From NCBI GenBank assembly GCA_030837445.1, contig JAUPKM010000463.1, positions 1-5,096 of the forward strand: 5,096 nucleotides of DNA, given 5' to 3'. This stretch comes from Actinomycetota bacterium (GTDB lineage Bacteria; Actinomycetota; Actinomycetes; S36-B12; UBA10799). Position numbers and translations under genes: made by a program. Shown piece by piece: positions 1 to 5,096 of this stretch. Each line of letters begins with the position of its first letter. Position 1 is the stretch's first letter. The notes beneath the pieces were generated by a model. That model searched no databases and had not been told where the DNA came from. It worked only from the letters and a program-made list of their open reading frames with translations.

Positions 1-961
1 CGGCCCGTTTGCCCGCCAGGCACGCGCGAAAGGCCGCAGCCAGTTCCACGTCGTCCGCGCCGTCGCGCAACAGCGTGCGCAGGTCCGTCTCGGTGCGGGC
101 GAACAGGCACGCGCGCAACTGGCCGTCCGCAGTCAACCGGAGCCGGTCGCACGCGCCGCAGAACGGCGTCGACACCGAGGCGATCACCCCTACGGCGGCC
201 GGTCCGCCGTCGAGGTACCACAGTTCTGCGGGTGAGGCCCCGCGCCCGGGGACCGGTGTGAGGGCGAAAGCCTGCGACAAACGGTCGAGGATCTCCTCCC
301 GGGTCACCATCCGCGTGCGGTCCCAGGTGCGGCCGGCGTCCAGGGGCATCTGTTCGATGAACCGCAACTGGTGACCGTGCCGGAGTGCGAACCGCACGAG
401 GTCCACCACCTCGACGTCGTTGATCCCCCGCACGACCACGGCATTGAGCTTGATCGGCGCGAGACCGGCGACCTCGGCGGCGGCGAGGCCCGCGAGAACG
501 TTCGCAAGACGGTCCCGCCGGGTCAGGGCCCGGAAGCGGCTGCGGTCCAGGGTGTCGAGGGTGATGTTCACGCGGGCCAGCCCCGCGTCGCGCAGCGGGG
601 CTGCTAGCGCCGGCAGGCGCAGCGCGTTGGTGGTCAGGGAGATCTCCGGCGGCCCGCTCGGACCGGCCAGAGCGGTCAGCCGCCGGACGACGTCGATCAC
701 GTCCGGGCGCAGCAGGGGCTCCCCGCCGGTGAGCCGAATCTCCTCGATCCCCTGGGAAACGCCCGCGCGCGCGATCCGGACGAGTTCATCGGTCGTGAGC
801 AGCGTCGAGCCGGGCAGCCACGGAACCCCCTCGGCCGGCAGGCAGTACGTGCAGCGCAGCGAGCACCGATCGGTCAGCGAGATCCGCAGATCGCGATGCA
901 CCCGACCGAACCCGTCCACGAGTCCCCCCGCCCACACCGACCCGCCCCCGGTGGGACTCAC
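1..961 (-). CDS. moaA: GTP 3',8-cyclase MoaA (3' end cut by the window edge)
   Basis: Radical SAM enzyme for the first step of molybdenum cofactor synthesis: it converts GTP to (8S)-3',8-cyclo-7,8-dihydro-GTP, which MoaC turns into cyclic pyranopterin monophosphate; cytoplasmic. Seen in the translation: SLTDRCSLRCTYC carries the SAM-cluster CxxxCxxC (Cys33, 37, 40), followed by LTGGEP (GGEP at 79-82), PIKLNAVVVRGIND (169-182) and LRFIEQMPLDAG (199-210). The second 4Fe-4S site is CGACDRLRLTADGQLRAC (Cys268, 271, 285; C-x2-C-x13-C), with the family's RLR motif. The frame is open for 320 residues to the edge. By family length only some 10-20 residues, including the catalytic GG tail, should be missing. 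GTG at 961 is chosen because GGGGAG lies 9 nt upstream. An in-frame ATG at 1009 would add 16 residues but has GGGGAG only 1 nt away. It is divergent from the tetR gene; no other Moco gene is visible. Confidence 0.96.
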   Translation of the reverse strand, partial: MSPTGGGSVWAGGLVDGFGRVHRDLRISLTDRCSLRCTYCLPAEGVPWLPGSTLLTTDELVRIARAGVSQGIEEIRLTGGEPLLRPDVIDVVRRLTALAGPSGPPEISLTTNALRLPALAAPLRDAGLARVNITLDTLDRSRFRALTRRDRLANVLAGLAAAEVAGLAPIKLNAVVVRGINDVEVVDLVRFALRHGHQLRFIEQMPLDAGRTWDRTRMVTREEILDRLSQAFALTPVPGRGASPAELWYLDGGPAAVGVIASVSTPFCGACDRLRLTADGQLRACLFARTETDLRTLLRDGADDVELAAAFRACLAGKRA

Positions 962-970
962 ACGACCACG

Positions 971-976
971 CTCCCC
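971..976 (-). promoter_or_regulatory. Ribosome binding site of moaA
   Basis: GGGGAG on the minus strand lies 9 nt before GTG at 961. It decides for the GTG start over ATG at 1009, whose own GGGGAG (1011-1016) is only 1 nt from the codon. Inference from spacing only. Confidence 0.6.
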
Positions 977-1136
977 TGCGCCCAGCACCACAGCCACGAC
1001 ACCGGCCATTCTCCCCGGCGGCCCCGAGGATCTCGCGATCGCCTGCCGGAGGCTCGACAAGACAGGGCGCATCCCAGGGCCGAGGTCGCCGGGGCCGCCG
1101 GGTCCGCTGCTGGGCCTTTGGTCCCGGCGCGAAATG

Positions 1137-1152
1137 AATACGAATTCGTATT
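1137..1152. promoter_or_regulatory. Perfect 16-bp palindrome, probable TetR operator
   Basis: AATACGAATTCGTATT is its own reverse complement and is an AT-rich island in very GC-rich DNA. It ends 9 bp before the tetR start codon and its right arm overlaps the likely -10 box (1149-1154). TetR-family dimers typically bind palindromes of about this size over their own promoters, so autorepression of the tetR-ABC operon is the natural reading. It may also affect moaA, which starts about 175 bp away on the other strand. Symmetry is seen directly; binding is inferred. Confidence 0.72.
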
Positions 1153-1154
1153 TT
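1149..1154 (+). promoter_or_regulatory. Probable -10 box of a leaderless tetR transcript
   Basis: TATTTT fits the actinobacterial TANNNT pattern and ends 7 nt before the ATG at 1162, so transcription could begin on the start codon itself. There is no Shine-Dalgarno sequence before that ATG, which supports a leaderless mRNA. No convincing -35 box is seen at the proper distance. Confidence 0.5.
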
Positions 1155-1161
1155 ATGAATC

Positions 1162-1911
1162 ATGGTTCACGAGACGTTCGGGGACTTCACCCGCTGGAAC
1201 AGCCAGGTCCAGGCGTTGGAGACGGCCGGAAAGGTCACCCGTACCTTCCGCCGGCTGGATCAGCCCCGGCAATGGGCGGTCGTGGAGGCACTGTTGACGG
1301 AGGCGGCCGAACACGGTCCGGGAGGGCTGAACGTCAAGCGGGTCGCCGGGCGCGCAGGGGTGGCGGTCGGTTCCCTGTACCAGTACTTTCCTCGCCGCAG
1401 CGAGATGCTGGACGTCGCGGCGCGACTGGCGGCGCAAGCGTTGGTCGAATCCCTCGACGGCTACTCGGCGCAGTTGGCGCAGTTGCCACTGCGCGAGGCG
1501 CTGGTGGCCTACCTGATCGGCGGGGTGGAGTGGAGCCGGCAGTTCGCCGGTCCGCTGACGGTCTTCGCCCGAGCCGCCTACGAGGGTGATCCGCGGTTCG
1601 CAGACGATCTGGTCGGACCGGTCGCGTCGTCGATGCTCGCGGTGGTCACCGCGATCTTCACCGCGGCGCAGGCCCGGGGCGATCTGCGGTCGGACGTCGA
1701 CCTGGACGCAACGGCCAGGCTGACCAACACGCTCCTCATCGCCGTCGCAGATGCCGCCCTTCTGCCGCATCTGAACCGCTACTACCTGCTGATCGGTAGC
1801 GAATCGCCTGCAGGCGGCCTCCGGCCCCCCGAACAGGTCACGGCGGTGCTGCAGCAGACGGTGGACTTCGTGATCAGCGCGGTGGGAGTTGTCGATGATG
1901 CAACCCGGTGA
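1162..1911 (+). CDS. TetR-family transcriptional regulator of the adjacent ABC exporter
   Basis: One-component repressor, 249 aa, expected to act as a dimer on DNA and to release it on binding a ligand. Seen: a TetR N-terminal DNA-binding domain with helix 1 at about 36-50 and the helix-turn-helix at about 57-76, ending in the typical VAVGSLYQYFPRRSEML. A mostly helical C-terminal domain (about 85-245) should bind ligand and dimerise; such domains vary too much to predict the ligand. The ATG at 1162 has no ribosome binding site but a -10 box 7 nt upstream, suggesting leaderless expression. About 35 residues precede helix 1, longer than usual; no better internal start is seen. The end overlaps the ATPase gene by 17 nt. 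The palindrome at 1137-1152 is its likely operator. Confidence 0.92.
   Translation: MVHETFGDFTRWNSQVQALETAGKVTRTFRRLDQPRQWAVVEALLTEAAEHGPGGLNVKRVAGRAGVAVGSLYQYFPRRSEMLDVAARLAAQALVESLDGYSAQLAQLPLREALVAYLIGGVEWSRQFAGPLTVFARAAYEGDPRFADDLVGPVASSMLAVVTAIFTAAQARGDLRSDVDLDATARLTNTLLIAVADAALLPHLNRYYLLIGSESPAGGLRPPEQVTAVLQQTVDFVISAVGVVDDATR
1884..1888 (+). promoter_or_regulatory. Ribosome binding site of the ABC ATPase gene
   Basis: GGGAG inside the tetR 3' end lies 6 nt before ATG 1895 and 9 nt before ATG 1898. It directly abuts the in-frame TTG at 1889, which argues against that longer start. Confidence 0.6.
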
Positions 1912-2869
1912 GCCGATCCTGCGCCTGGAGGCGGTGCGGCGGACCTTCGGCACGGTGACCGCCGTCGAGGGCCTGGATCTGGAGGTGGCGGAAGGAGAAC
2001 TGTTCGGGCTGTTGGGCCCCAACGGGGCCGGCAAGACCACCGCCATCCGGATGGTCTGCGGGGAACTGCCGTGCGACAGCGGCCGGATCCTGCTGCGAGG
2101 CCAGGTGCTGCGATCCGACACGGCCCACCGGCACCTGGTCGGCTGGTGCCCCCAGGAGATCGTCATCTGGAAGCAACTCGGCTGCCTGGAGCAACTCACG
2201 CTGATCGGCCGGCTCTACGGAATGAACCGGGTGGCCGCGTCTCACCGGGGACTGGACCTGCTGACGGAACTGGGTCTGGACAACCAGCGGGCCACGCTCG
2301 GCGGCAACCTGTCCGGTGGCATGCAGCGCCGGCTGAACATCGCATTGGCCCTCATGCACGACCCGCCGTTGGTGATTCTCGACGAACCCGGAGCAGGCCT
2401 CGATCCCGCCGGCCGGGTGCTGGTGCGTCGCCTCATCCGCTCGCTGGCCCGCAACCGGACCGTGCTGCTGACCACCCACGAGATGGACGAGGCGGAACGC
2501 CTGTGCGACCGGATCGCCATCATGGATCACGGCGTCCTGCTGGCCCACGACACCGTCGACGGGTTGCGCCGGACCACCGGCGGTGAGCAGATCATCGAAC
2601 TGCGCTTCGCCACCCCGGAGCCCGGCAACGCACCGTCAGGCCGGACCTCGGCCGAACGCGCGGCCGAGCAACTGATCGCGATGAACGGGTTCCACCTGCG
2701 CCACCACGGCGCCACGCTCACCATCGGCTGCGCCGACCCACCGAGCGCACTGCCCGCCGTGCTGCAGCGTCTCGCCGAGGTCGGCCTCAGCCCTGACGAG
2801 ATCCGGCTGCGCCAACCCAGCCTCGAGGACGTGTTCCTCCACCTCACCGGGGAGAAGGTGCGGTCATGA
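1895..2869 (+). CDS. ABC-2 type exporter ATP-binding protein (DrrA-like)
   Basis: Nucleotide-binding subunit that powers the permease encoded next; peripheral on the inner face of the membrane. With ATG 1895 it is 324 aa. All motifs of a working ATPase are visible: Walker A GPNGAGKT (41-48), Q-loop glutamine in CPQE (Gln87), signature LSGGM (139-143), Walker B LVILDEP with Asp163 and Glu164, D-loop GLD (168-170), and switch His195 in TTHEMDEAE. The C-terminal part (about 225-324), ending PSLEDVFLHLTG, is typical of the DrrA/CcmA-like ATPases of drug and lipid exporters. The start is 1895 or 1898 (ribosome binding site at 1884-1888). It overlaps tetR by 17 nt and the permease by 4 nt (ATGA), so translation is probably coupled. 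Substrate cannot be told from sequence. Confidence 0.95.
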   Translation: MMQPGEPILRLEAVRRTFGTVTAVEGLDLEVAEGELFGLLGPNGAGKTTAIRMVCGELPCDSGRILLRGQVLRSDTAHRHLVGWCPQEIVIWKQLGCLEQLTLIGRLYGMNRVAASHRGLDLLTELGLDNQRATLGGNLSGGMQRRLNIALALMHDPPLVILDEPGAGLDPAGRVLVRRLIRSLARNRTVLLTTHEMDEAERLCDRIAIMDHGVLLAHDTVDGLRRTTGGEQIIELRFATPEPGNAPSGRTSAERAAEQLIAMNGFHLRHHGATLTIGCADPPSALPAVLQRLAEVGLSPDEIRLRQPSLEDVFLHLTGEKVRS

Positions 2870-4029
2870 AGACCCTCGCCATGCTTCGGTCATCGATGCA
2901 GCAAGGGCGCCGGGATCTGCTCACCGTCGCCCTCAGCCTGGTCTTCGCACCGCTGTTCGTGCTGCTGTATGCGGCGTTGTACAGCGAAGGAGTCACCTAC
3001 CAGGTCGCGGTCATCAACGCGGACCGGCCCGTCACGACCTCCGCCACACCCCCGTTGGACGCCGGGTCCGCCCTCGTCGCGGCCCTGAGCCGGACGGCGT
3101 CCGATCAGCCCGGACCCGTACCCGTCAGGCTTGCCGTCCGCACCGTCGCCGACCGGCAGGCCGGCGTGGAGTTGCTGCGCCGACGCGACGTCAGCCTGCT
3201 TGTCGAGTTCCCCGCCGACCTGTCCCGGCAGGTGGCCCGGGGCCAGGACGCCGCCATCACCCTGGAAGGCAACCCGACCGACCAGAAGTACCTGATCGCG
3301 GCCATCGCTGTCACCCAGACCGCCGAGACCTACGTCGCCACCGCCACCGGACGCTCGTCACCCCTCACGATCAGCGAGCGCCCGCTGACCGGCACCGATG
3401 CCCTCAGCGACTTCGACCTGTCCGTCGGCGGGCTGATGGTCTTCTCGGTCATCATGCTCGTCTTCCTCGCCTCGATGTCCGTCGCCCGGGACGTGGAGTC
3501 CGGTGTCATGCGGCGACTCCGGTTGACCGGGATGCGCGCCACGGACTACCTCACCGGCACCAGCGGCATGCTCCTGCTGGTGGCCCTGACCGGGGTCCTG
3601 CTCACCTTCGCGACGGCGCTGGCCTGCGGCTTCCACAGCAACGGGCCACTGTGGGCCGCCATCCTGATCACTATGGTCACCGCGCTGTCAGTCATCGGCG
3701 TCGGGCTCATGGTCGGCGGGCTGTGCCGGAACGTCGGGCAGGCCTTCGTGTTCGCCAACTTTCCCCTCGGTCTGATGATGTTCCTGTCCGGGGCCGTCTT
3801 CCCAGTCCCTGCGCCCACGGCGGTCACCCTCGGCGGAAACGAGGTCGGACCGTTCGACCTGATCCCCGCCACCGCCGCGGTGAACGCCCTCAACAAGATC
3901 ATGGTGCTGGGCCAGGGGCTCACCCAGGTGACCTTCGAACTCACAGAACTCGTCGTCCTGAGCCTGTTGTACTTCGCGCTCGGGGCCGTCGTCCTTCACC
4001 GCCGCCACCTGCGGATCAGCTCCCGGTGA
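2866..4029 (+). CDS. ABC-2 type transporter permease
   Basis: Membrane subunit, 387 aa, partner of the ATPase just upstream; two copies would form the export path with two ATPases. Seen: a hydrophobic segment at about 19-40, a large hydrophilic region at about 41-185 expected outside the cytoplasm, then hydrophobic segments at about 187-206, 232-254, 261-284, 291-313 and 358-378, so six in all. The layout of one helix, an external domain and five helices is that of the ABC2_membrane_3 (YhgE/YbhS-like) group rather than the compact six-helix DrrB type. The segment RDVESGVMRRLRLTGMR (208-224) after helix 2 is the usual coupling region facing the ATPase. The ATG overlaps the ATPase stop (ATGA) and has a GGGGAGAAGG purine run at 2849-2858. 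Last gene of the operon; substrate unknown, export of a drug, lipid or peptide is inferred. Confidence 0.93.
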   Translation: MKTLAMLRSSMQQGRRDLLTVALSLVFAPLFVLLYAALYSEGVTYQVAVINADRPVTTSATPPLDAGSALVAALSRTASDQPGPVPVRLAVRTVADRQAGVELLRRRDVSLLVEFPADLSRQVARGQDAAITLEGNPTDQKYLIAAIAVTQTAETYVATATGRSSPLTISERPLTGTDALSDFDLSVGGLMVFSVIMLVFLASMSVARDVESGVMRRLRLTGMRATDYLTGTSGMLLLVALTGVLLTFATALACGFHSNGPLWAAILITMVTALSVIGVGLMVGGLCRNVGQAFVFANFPLGLMMFLSGAVFPVPAPTAVTLGGNEVGPFDLIPATAAVNALNKIMVLGQGLTQVTFELTELVVLSLLYFALGAVVLHRRHLRISSR

Positions 4030-4228
4030 CCCCGGCCCCGACCCGGCCTGCCATCAGGGATCCGCCGACGCCCGCAGCAGGGCCCGATCCTCGGTGACGA
4101 CCTCTAGGTCTGGATTGGATGGGCATGAACCTGGCGAATCGACGCACCGACATCCCGCCTATCGGTCTGGTTCTGGATCGGATGCCCTCTCAGGTGTTGC
4201 ACCCCATCAACCCCAGCGATCGCGCGTC

Positions 4229-4252
4229 TCGTGCGCAGACCCGTGCGCACGA
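4229..4252. repeat. Inverted repeat with 9-bp perfect arms
   Basis: TCGTGCGCA and TGCGCACGA flank the 6-nt loop GACCCG. There is no T-run after it on either strand. It lies 200 bp after the permease stop and 75 bp before the antitoxin ATG, so it could be a T-less terminator of the exporter operon or an operator for the toxin-antitoxin promoter. Pairing is seen directly; the role is not. Confidence 0.5.
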
Positions 4253-4314
4253 CCCTCCCAGGACGTCGAGTCCGCTTGTCCCTACGAGAGCTGTCCGAGT
4301 CCGCGATCCGCTCG

Positions 4315-4320
4315 TATCCT
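4315..4320 (+). promoter_or_regulatory. Probable -10 box of a leaderless antitoxin transcript
   Basis: TATCCT fits TANNNT and ends 6 nt before ATG 4327, the spacing expected if transcription starts on the ATG. No Shine-Dalgarno sequence precedes that ATG. CTGTCC at 4291-4296 is a weak -35 candidate (18-bp spacer). Confidence 0.5.
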
Positions 4321-4326
4321 CAAGAC

Positions 4327-4542
4327 ATGGGCGAGCAGCCGATCACCGTCGCCGTCATCGCCCACGGTGAACATGTCGCCGACGTCGTCCCCTCCGGAGA
4401 ACTCGACCGCCTCCGCGAAACCGTCCAGGTCCTGTCCGACAGCGACCTCGTCCGGTCTCTCGCGGACCTCACACCGGAGGTACGCGGCCGCGACGCGATC
4501 CGCGCACTCATCACCGGCCGCATGGCCCGCGAACAGCAGTGA
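4327..4542 (+). CDS. Probable Phd/YefM-type antitoxin
   Basis: 71 aa from ATG 4327. The stretch VIAHGEHVADVVPSGELDRL followed by RETVQVLSDSDLVRSLADL matches the general pattern of the middle and C-terminal half of Phd/YefM antitoxins (HGRPVAVLV, then a helix with ETL-VLSD-EL). In that family this part wraps the toxin, while the N-terminal part binds operator DNA. From this ATG the protein would lack most of the DNA-binding part. The frame stays open upstream, and a start at TTG 4276 would give 88 aa beginning MSLREL, closer to family size. The leaderless promoter favours 4327, family length favours 4276. Its TGA overlaps the toxin's GTG by 4 nt (GTGA), the normal antitoxin-first order. Family assignment is by motif memory, not search. 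Confidence 0.68.
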   Translation: MGEQPITVAVIAHGEHVADVVPSGELDRLRETVQVLSDSDLVRSLADLTPEVRGRDAIRALITGRMAREQQ

Positions 4543-4818
4543 CCGGGGTCTACGAGGTAGACCTCACCCGCGCCGCTCGACGAGCCCTCGCCGAGGCCCT
4601 TCCCCTCGATGTCGCCATCGGTGTGGCCGATCTTCCTCACCGGCCCCCTCGCCGAGAACCCCCACCGCGTTGGCAAGGAACTCGACGTCCCCCTCGAAGG
4701 CATCCGCTCGGCCCGCGTCATGCGCGAATGGTGCATCCTCTATCGGATCGACGAAGCCACCCACCACGTCCTGGTCCAGGCCATAGGCCACCGCAGGGAC
4801 ATCTACCGCACACGCTGA
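4539..4818 (+). pseudogene. RelE/ParE-type toxin gene with a one-base frameshift
   Basis: RelE toxins cut mRNA on the ribosome and ParE relatives poison gyrase; the antitoxin upstream would neutralise it. The first frame, from GTG 4539, reads MTGVYEVDLTRAARRALAEA and continues to GVAD. The match then resumes in the next frame as FLTGPLAENPHRVGKELDV, later WCILYRID and HRRDIYRTR, with TGA at 4816-4818. Removing one base (T4631 or C4632, in GCCGATCTTCCTC) restores GVADFLTGPLAENP and a 92-aa protein of normal RelE size. As written, the first frame runs on to a TAG at 4923-4925 and is unrelated to RelE after the break. ATG 4609 in the second frame would give a 69-aa protein without the first strand and helix. 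It could be a true inactivation, a sequencing error or a recoding site; no slippery run is seen. Confidence 0.75.
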
Positions 4819-4871
4819 CCCCACCGATTCGGCCCTGTGAGGGCAACCACAGGCATCGCGAACCAATCAGG

Positions 4872-4910
4872 GACCTGACCACCGCTTCCGGTGACCAGGT
4901 CTCCGACCTG
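4872..4910. other. Two mutually exclusive hairpins downstream of the toxin gene
   Basis: GACCTG (4872-4877) can pair with CAGGTC (4896-4901), enclosing an inner CACCG/CGGTG stem with a CTTC tetraloop. The same CAGGTC can pair instead with GACCTG at 4905-4910 across a 3-nt loop (TCC). No T-run follows. The arrangement resembles an attenuator switch or a pair of weak terminators for the toxin-antitoxin operon, but the function is a guess. Confidence 0.35.
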
Positions 4911-4919
4911 CACTTCCCG

Positions 4920-4984
4920 TGGTAGCGGGGCCAGGAGCCGTCGGTCGCTCCGCTCCCTCCTCCCAAATCCTGACTCACCTGACA
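4920..4984. repeat. 65-bp direct repeat, copy 1
   Basis: Begins TGGTAGCGGGGCCAGGA and ends CAAATCCTGACTCACCTGACA minus its last base. It differs from copy 2 at only two positions: G4937 against A5049 and G4943 against C5055. On the minus strand the end reads TCCTGGCCCCGCTACCA, much like the 3' end of a tRNA with CCA, but the rest does not fold as a tRNA. No gene is assigned to it. Confidence 0.9.
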
Positions 4985-4988
4985 ATCG

Positions 4989-5032
4989 AAAGACGAAGGA
5001 CCCGGGAAAAGCGTCCCGGGTCCTTCATCTTT
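4989..5032. terminator. Strong hairpin, probable two-way intrinsic terminator
   Basis: GAAGGACCCGGGA pairs perfectly with TCCCGGGTCCTTC (13 bp) around the 6-nt loop AAAGCG. After one C/A mismatch, AAAGA and TCTTT add five more pairs, for 18 paired positions in 44 nt. The outer A and T runs give a short T-rich tail on either strand (ATCTTT on plus, GTCTTT on minus), as in bidirectional terminators. On the plus strand it would end the toxin-antitoxin transcript about 170 nt after the toxin stop; on the minus strand, a gene beyond the right edge. Confidence 0.75.
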
Positions 5033-5096
5033 GGTAGCGGGGCCAGGAACCGTCCGTCGCTCCGCTCCCTCCTCCCAAATCCTGACTCACCTGACA
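5032..5096. repeat. 65-bp direct repeat, copy 2
   Basis: Matches copy 1 at 63 of 65 positions with an offset of exactly 112 bp. The window stops where copy 1 stops matching, so copy 2 may extend further and a third unit cannot be excluded. Its first base is also the last base of the terminator-like hairpin. Confidence 0.9.

Larger units (their letters stand above)
4030..4326. other. Intergenic region between the exporter operon and the toxin-antitoxin pair
   Basis: No confident gene is seen on either strand. It holds an inverted repeat (4229-4252), a -10-like box (4315-4320) and an in-frame upstream extension of the antitoxin frame back to TTG 4276. On the minus strand a short open stretch ends at 4054 with a peptide that recalls the end of PIN-domain proteins. 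No classical hairpin plus T-run terminator follows the permease stop. Base composition is slightly less GC-rich than in the flanking genes, and stops occur in all frames of most of the stretch. Confidence 0.6.

Noticed and set aside
961..1009. ATG 1009 as moaA start, adding MAGVVAVVLGAGERGR, which faintly recalls the N-terminus of MobA-like nucleotidyltransferases
   Set aside because: Its purine run is only 1 nt from the ATG, while GTG 961 has GGGGAG at 9 nt; 16 residues are too few to argue for a fusion.
962..1136. Moco riboswitch upstream of moaA
   Set aside because: I could not recognise the conserved core or fold by eye. A covariance-model search (Rfam Moco_RNA_motif) would decide; no claim is made.
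1889..1894. TTG 1889 as start of the ATPase gene
   Set aside because: It directly abuts the ribosome binding site; ATG 1895 or 1898 has proper spacing.
786..2548. Long open frames antisense to tetR, the ATPase and the moaA start region
   Set aside because: They are frame shadows of high-GC genes; their translations are rich in Arg, Pro and Gly without family motifs, while the opposite strand encodes complete known domains.
4108..4184. Loose direct repeat starting GGTCTGG at 4108 and 4164
   Set aside because: Alignment needs a gap and several mismatches; not distinguishable from chance.
4539..4925. A 128-aa protein read straight through from GTG 4539
   Set aside because: After about codon 31 the translation is His/Pro/Arg-rich and unrelated to RelE, while the RelE match continues in the next frame to 4818; this is a frameshift product.
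4920..4984. A functional tRNA gene in the repeat
   Set aside because: Only the 3' end looks tRNA-like; no cloverleaf, anticodon arm or matching 5' acceptor strand can be formed within 65 bp.
4920..5096. CRISPR array
   Set aside because: Only two 65-bp repeats with a single hairpin spacer; repeat length, spacer content and the absence of cas genes do not fit.

Overview
The window is GC-rich DNA with strong G/C third-position bias, GTG starts, and two genes that look leaderless. This fits a high-GC actinobacterium; nothing in the sequence fixes the genus. It reads as an ordinary chromosomal segment followed by a small accessory stretch at the right end.

Layout. (1) 1-961, minus strand: most of a moaA gene (GTP 3',8-cyclase, molybdenum cofactor synthesis), whose C-terminal end lies outside the window. 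(2) 962-1161: a divergent intergenic region holding a perfect 16-bp palindrome that overlaps the likely -10 box of the next gene. (3) 1162-4029, plus strand: a tightly overlapping three-gene operon of a TetR-family regulator, an ABC-2 type (DrrA-like) ATPase and its ABC-2 permease. (4) 4030-4326: about 300 bp without a confident gene, with a 9-bp-arm inverted repeat and a possible short remnant of a PIN-domain gene on the minus strand. (5) 4327-4818, plus strand: a toxin-antitoxin-like pair, a Phd/YefM-type antitoxin followed by a RelE/ParE-type toxin whose reading frame is broken by a one-base shift near 4629-4632. (6) 4819-5096: non-coding DNA with alternative hairpins, then two near-identical 65-bp direct repeats (63/65 identical, period 112) separated by a long perfect-stem hairpin that looks like a terminator. 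One end of each repeat resembles the 3' end of a tRNA.

How the parts work together. The TetR protein probably represses its own operon by binding the palindrome over its promoter. Its release by an unknown ligand would switch on the exporter, in which two copies of the ATPase drive a permease dimer. TetR and ATPase genes overlap by 17 nt and ATPase and permease genes by 4 nt, so the three are very likely co-translated. The toxin-antitoxin pair also has a 4-nt overlap (GTGA), but the toxin looks inactivated or N-terminally altered. No clearly new multi-gene system is visible. The points most worth checking are the right-end repeat/hairpin unit, the frameshifted toxin with the uncertain start of its antitoxin, and the palindromic operator in the moaA/tetR gap.
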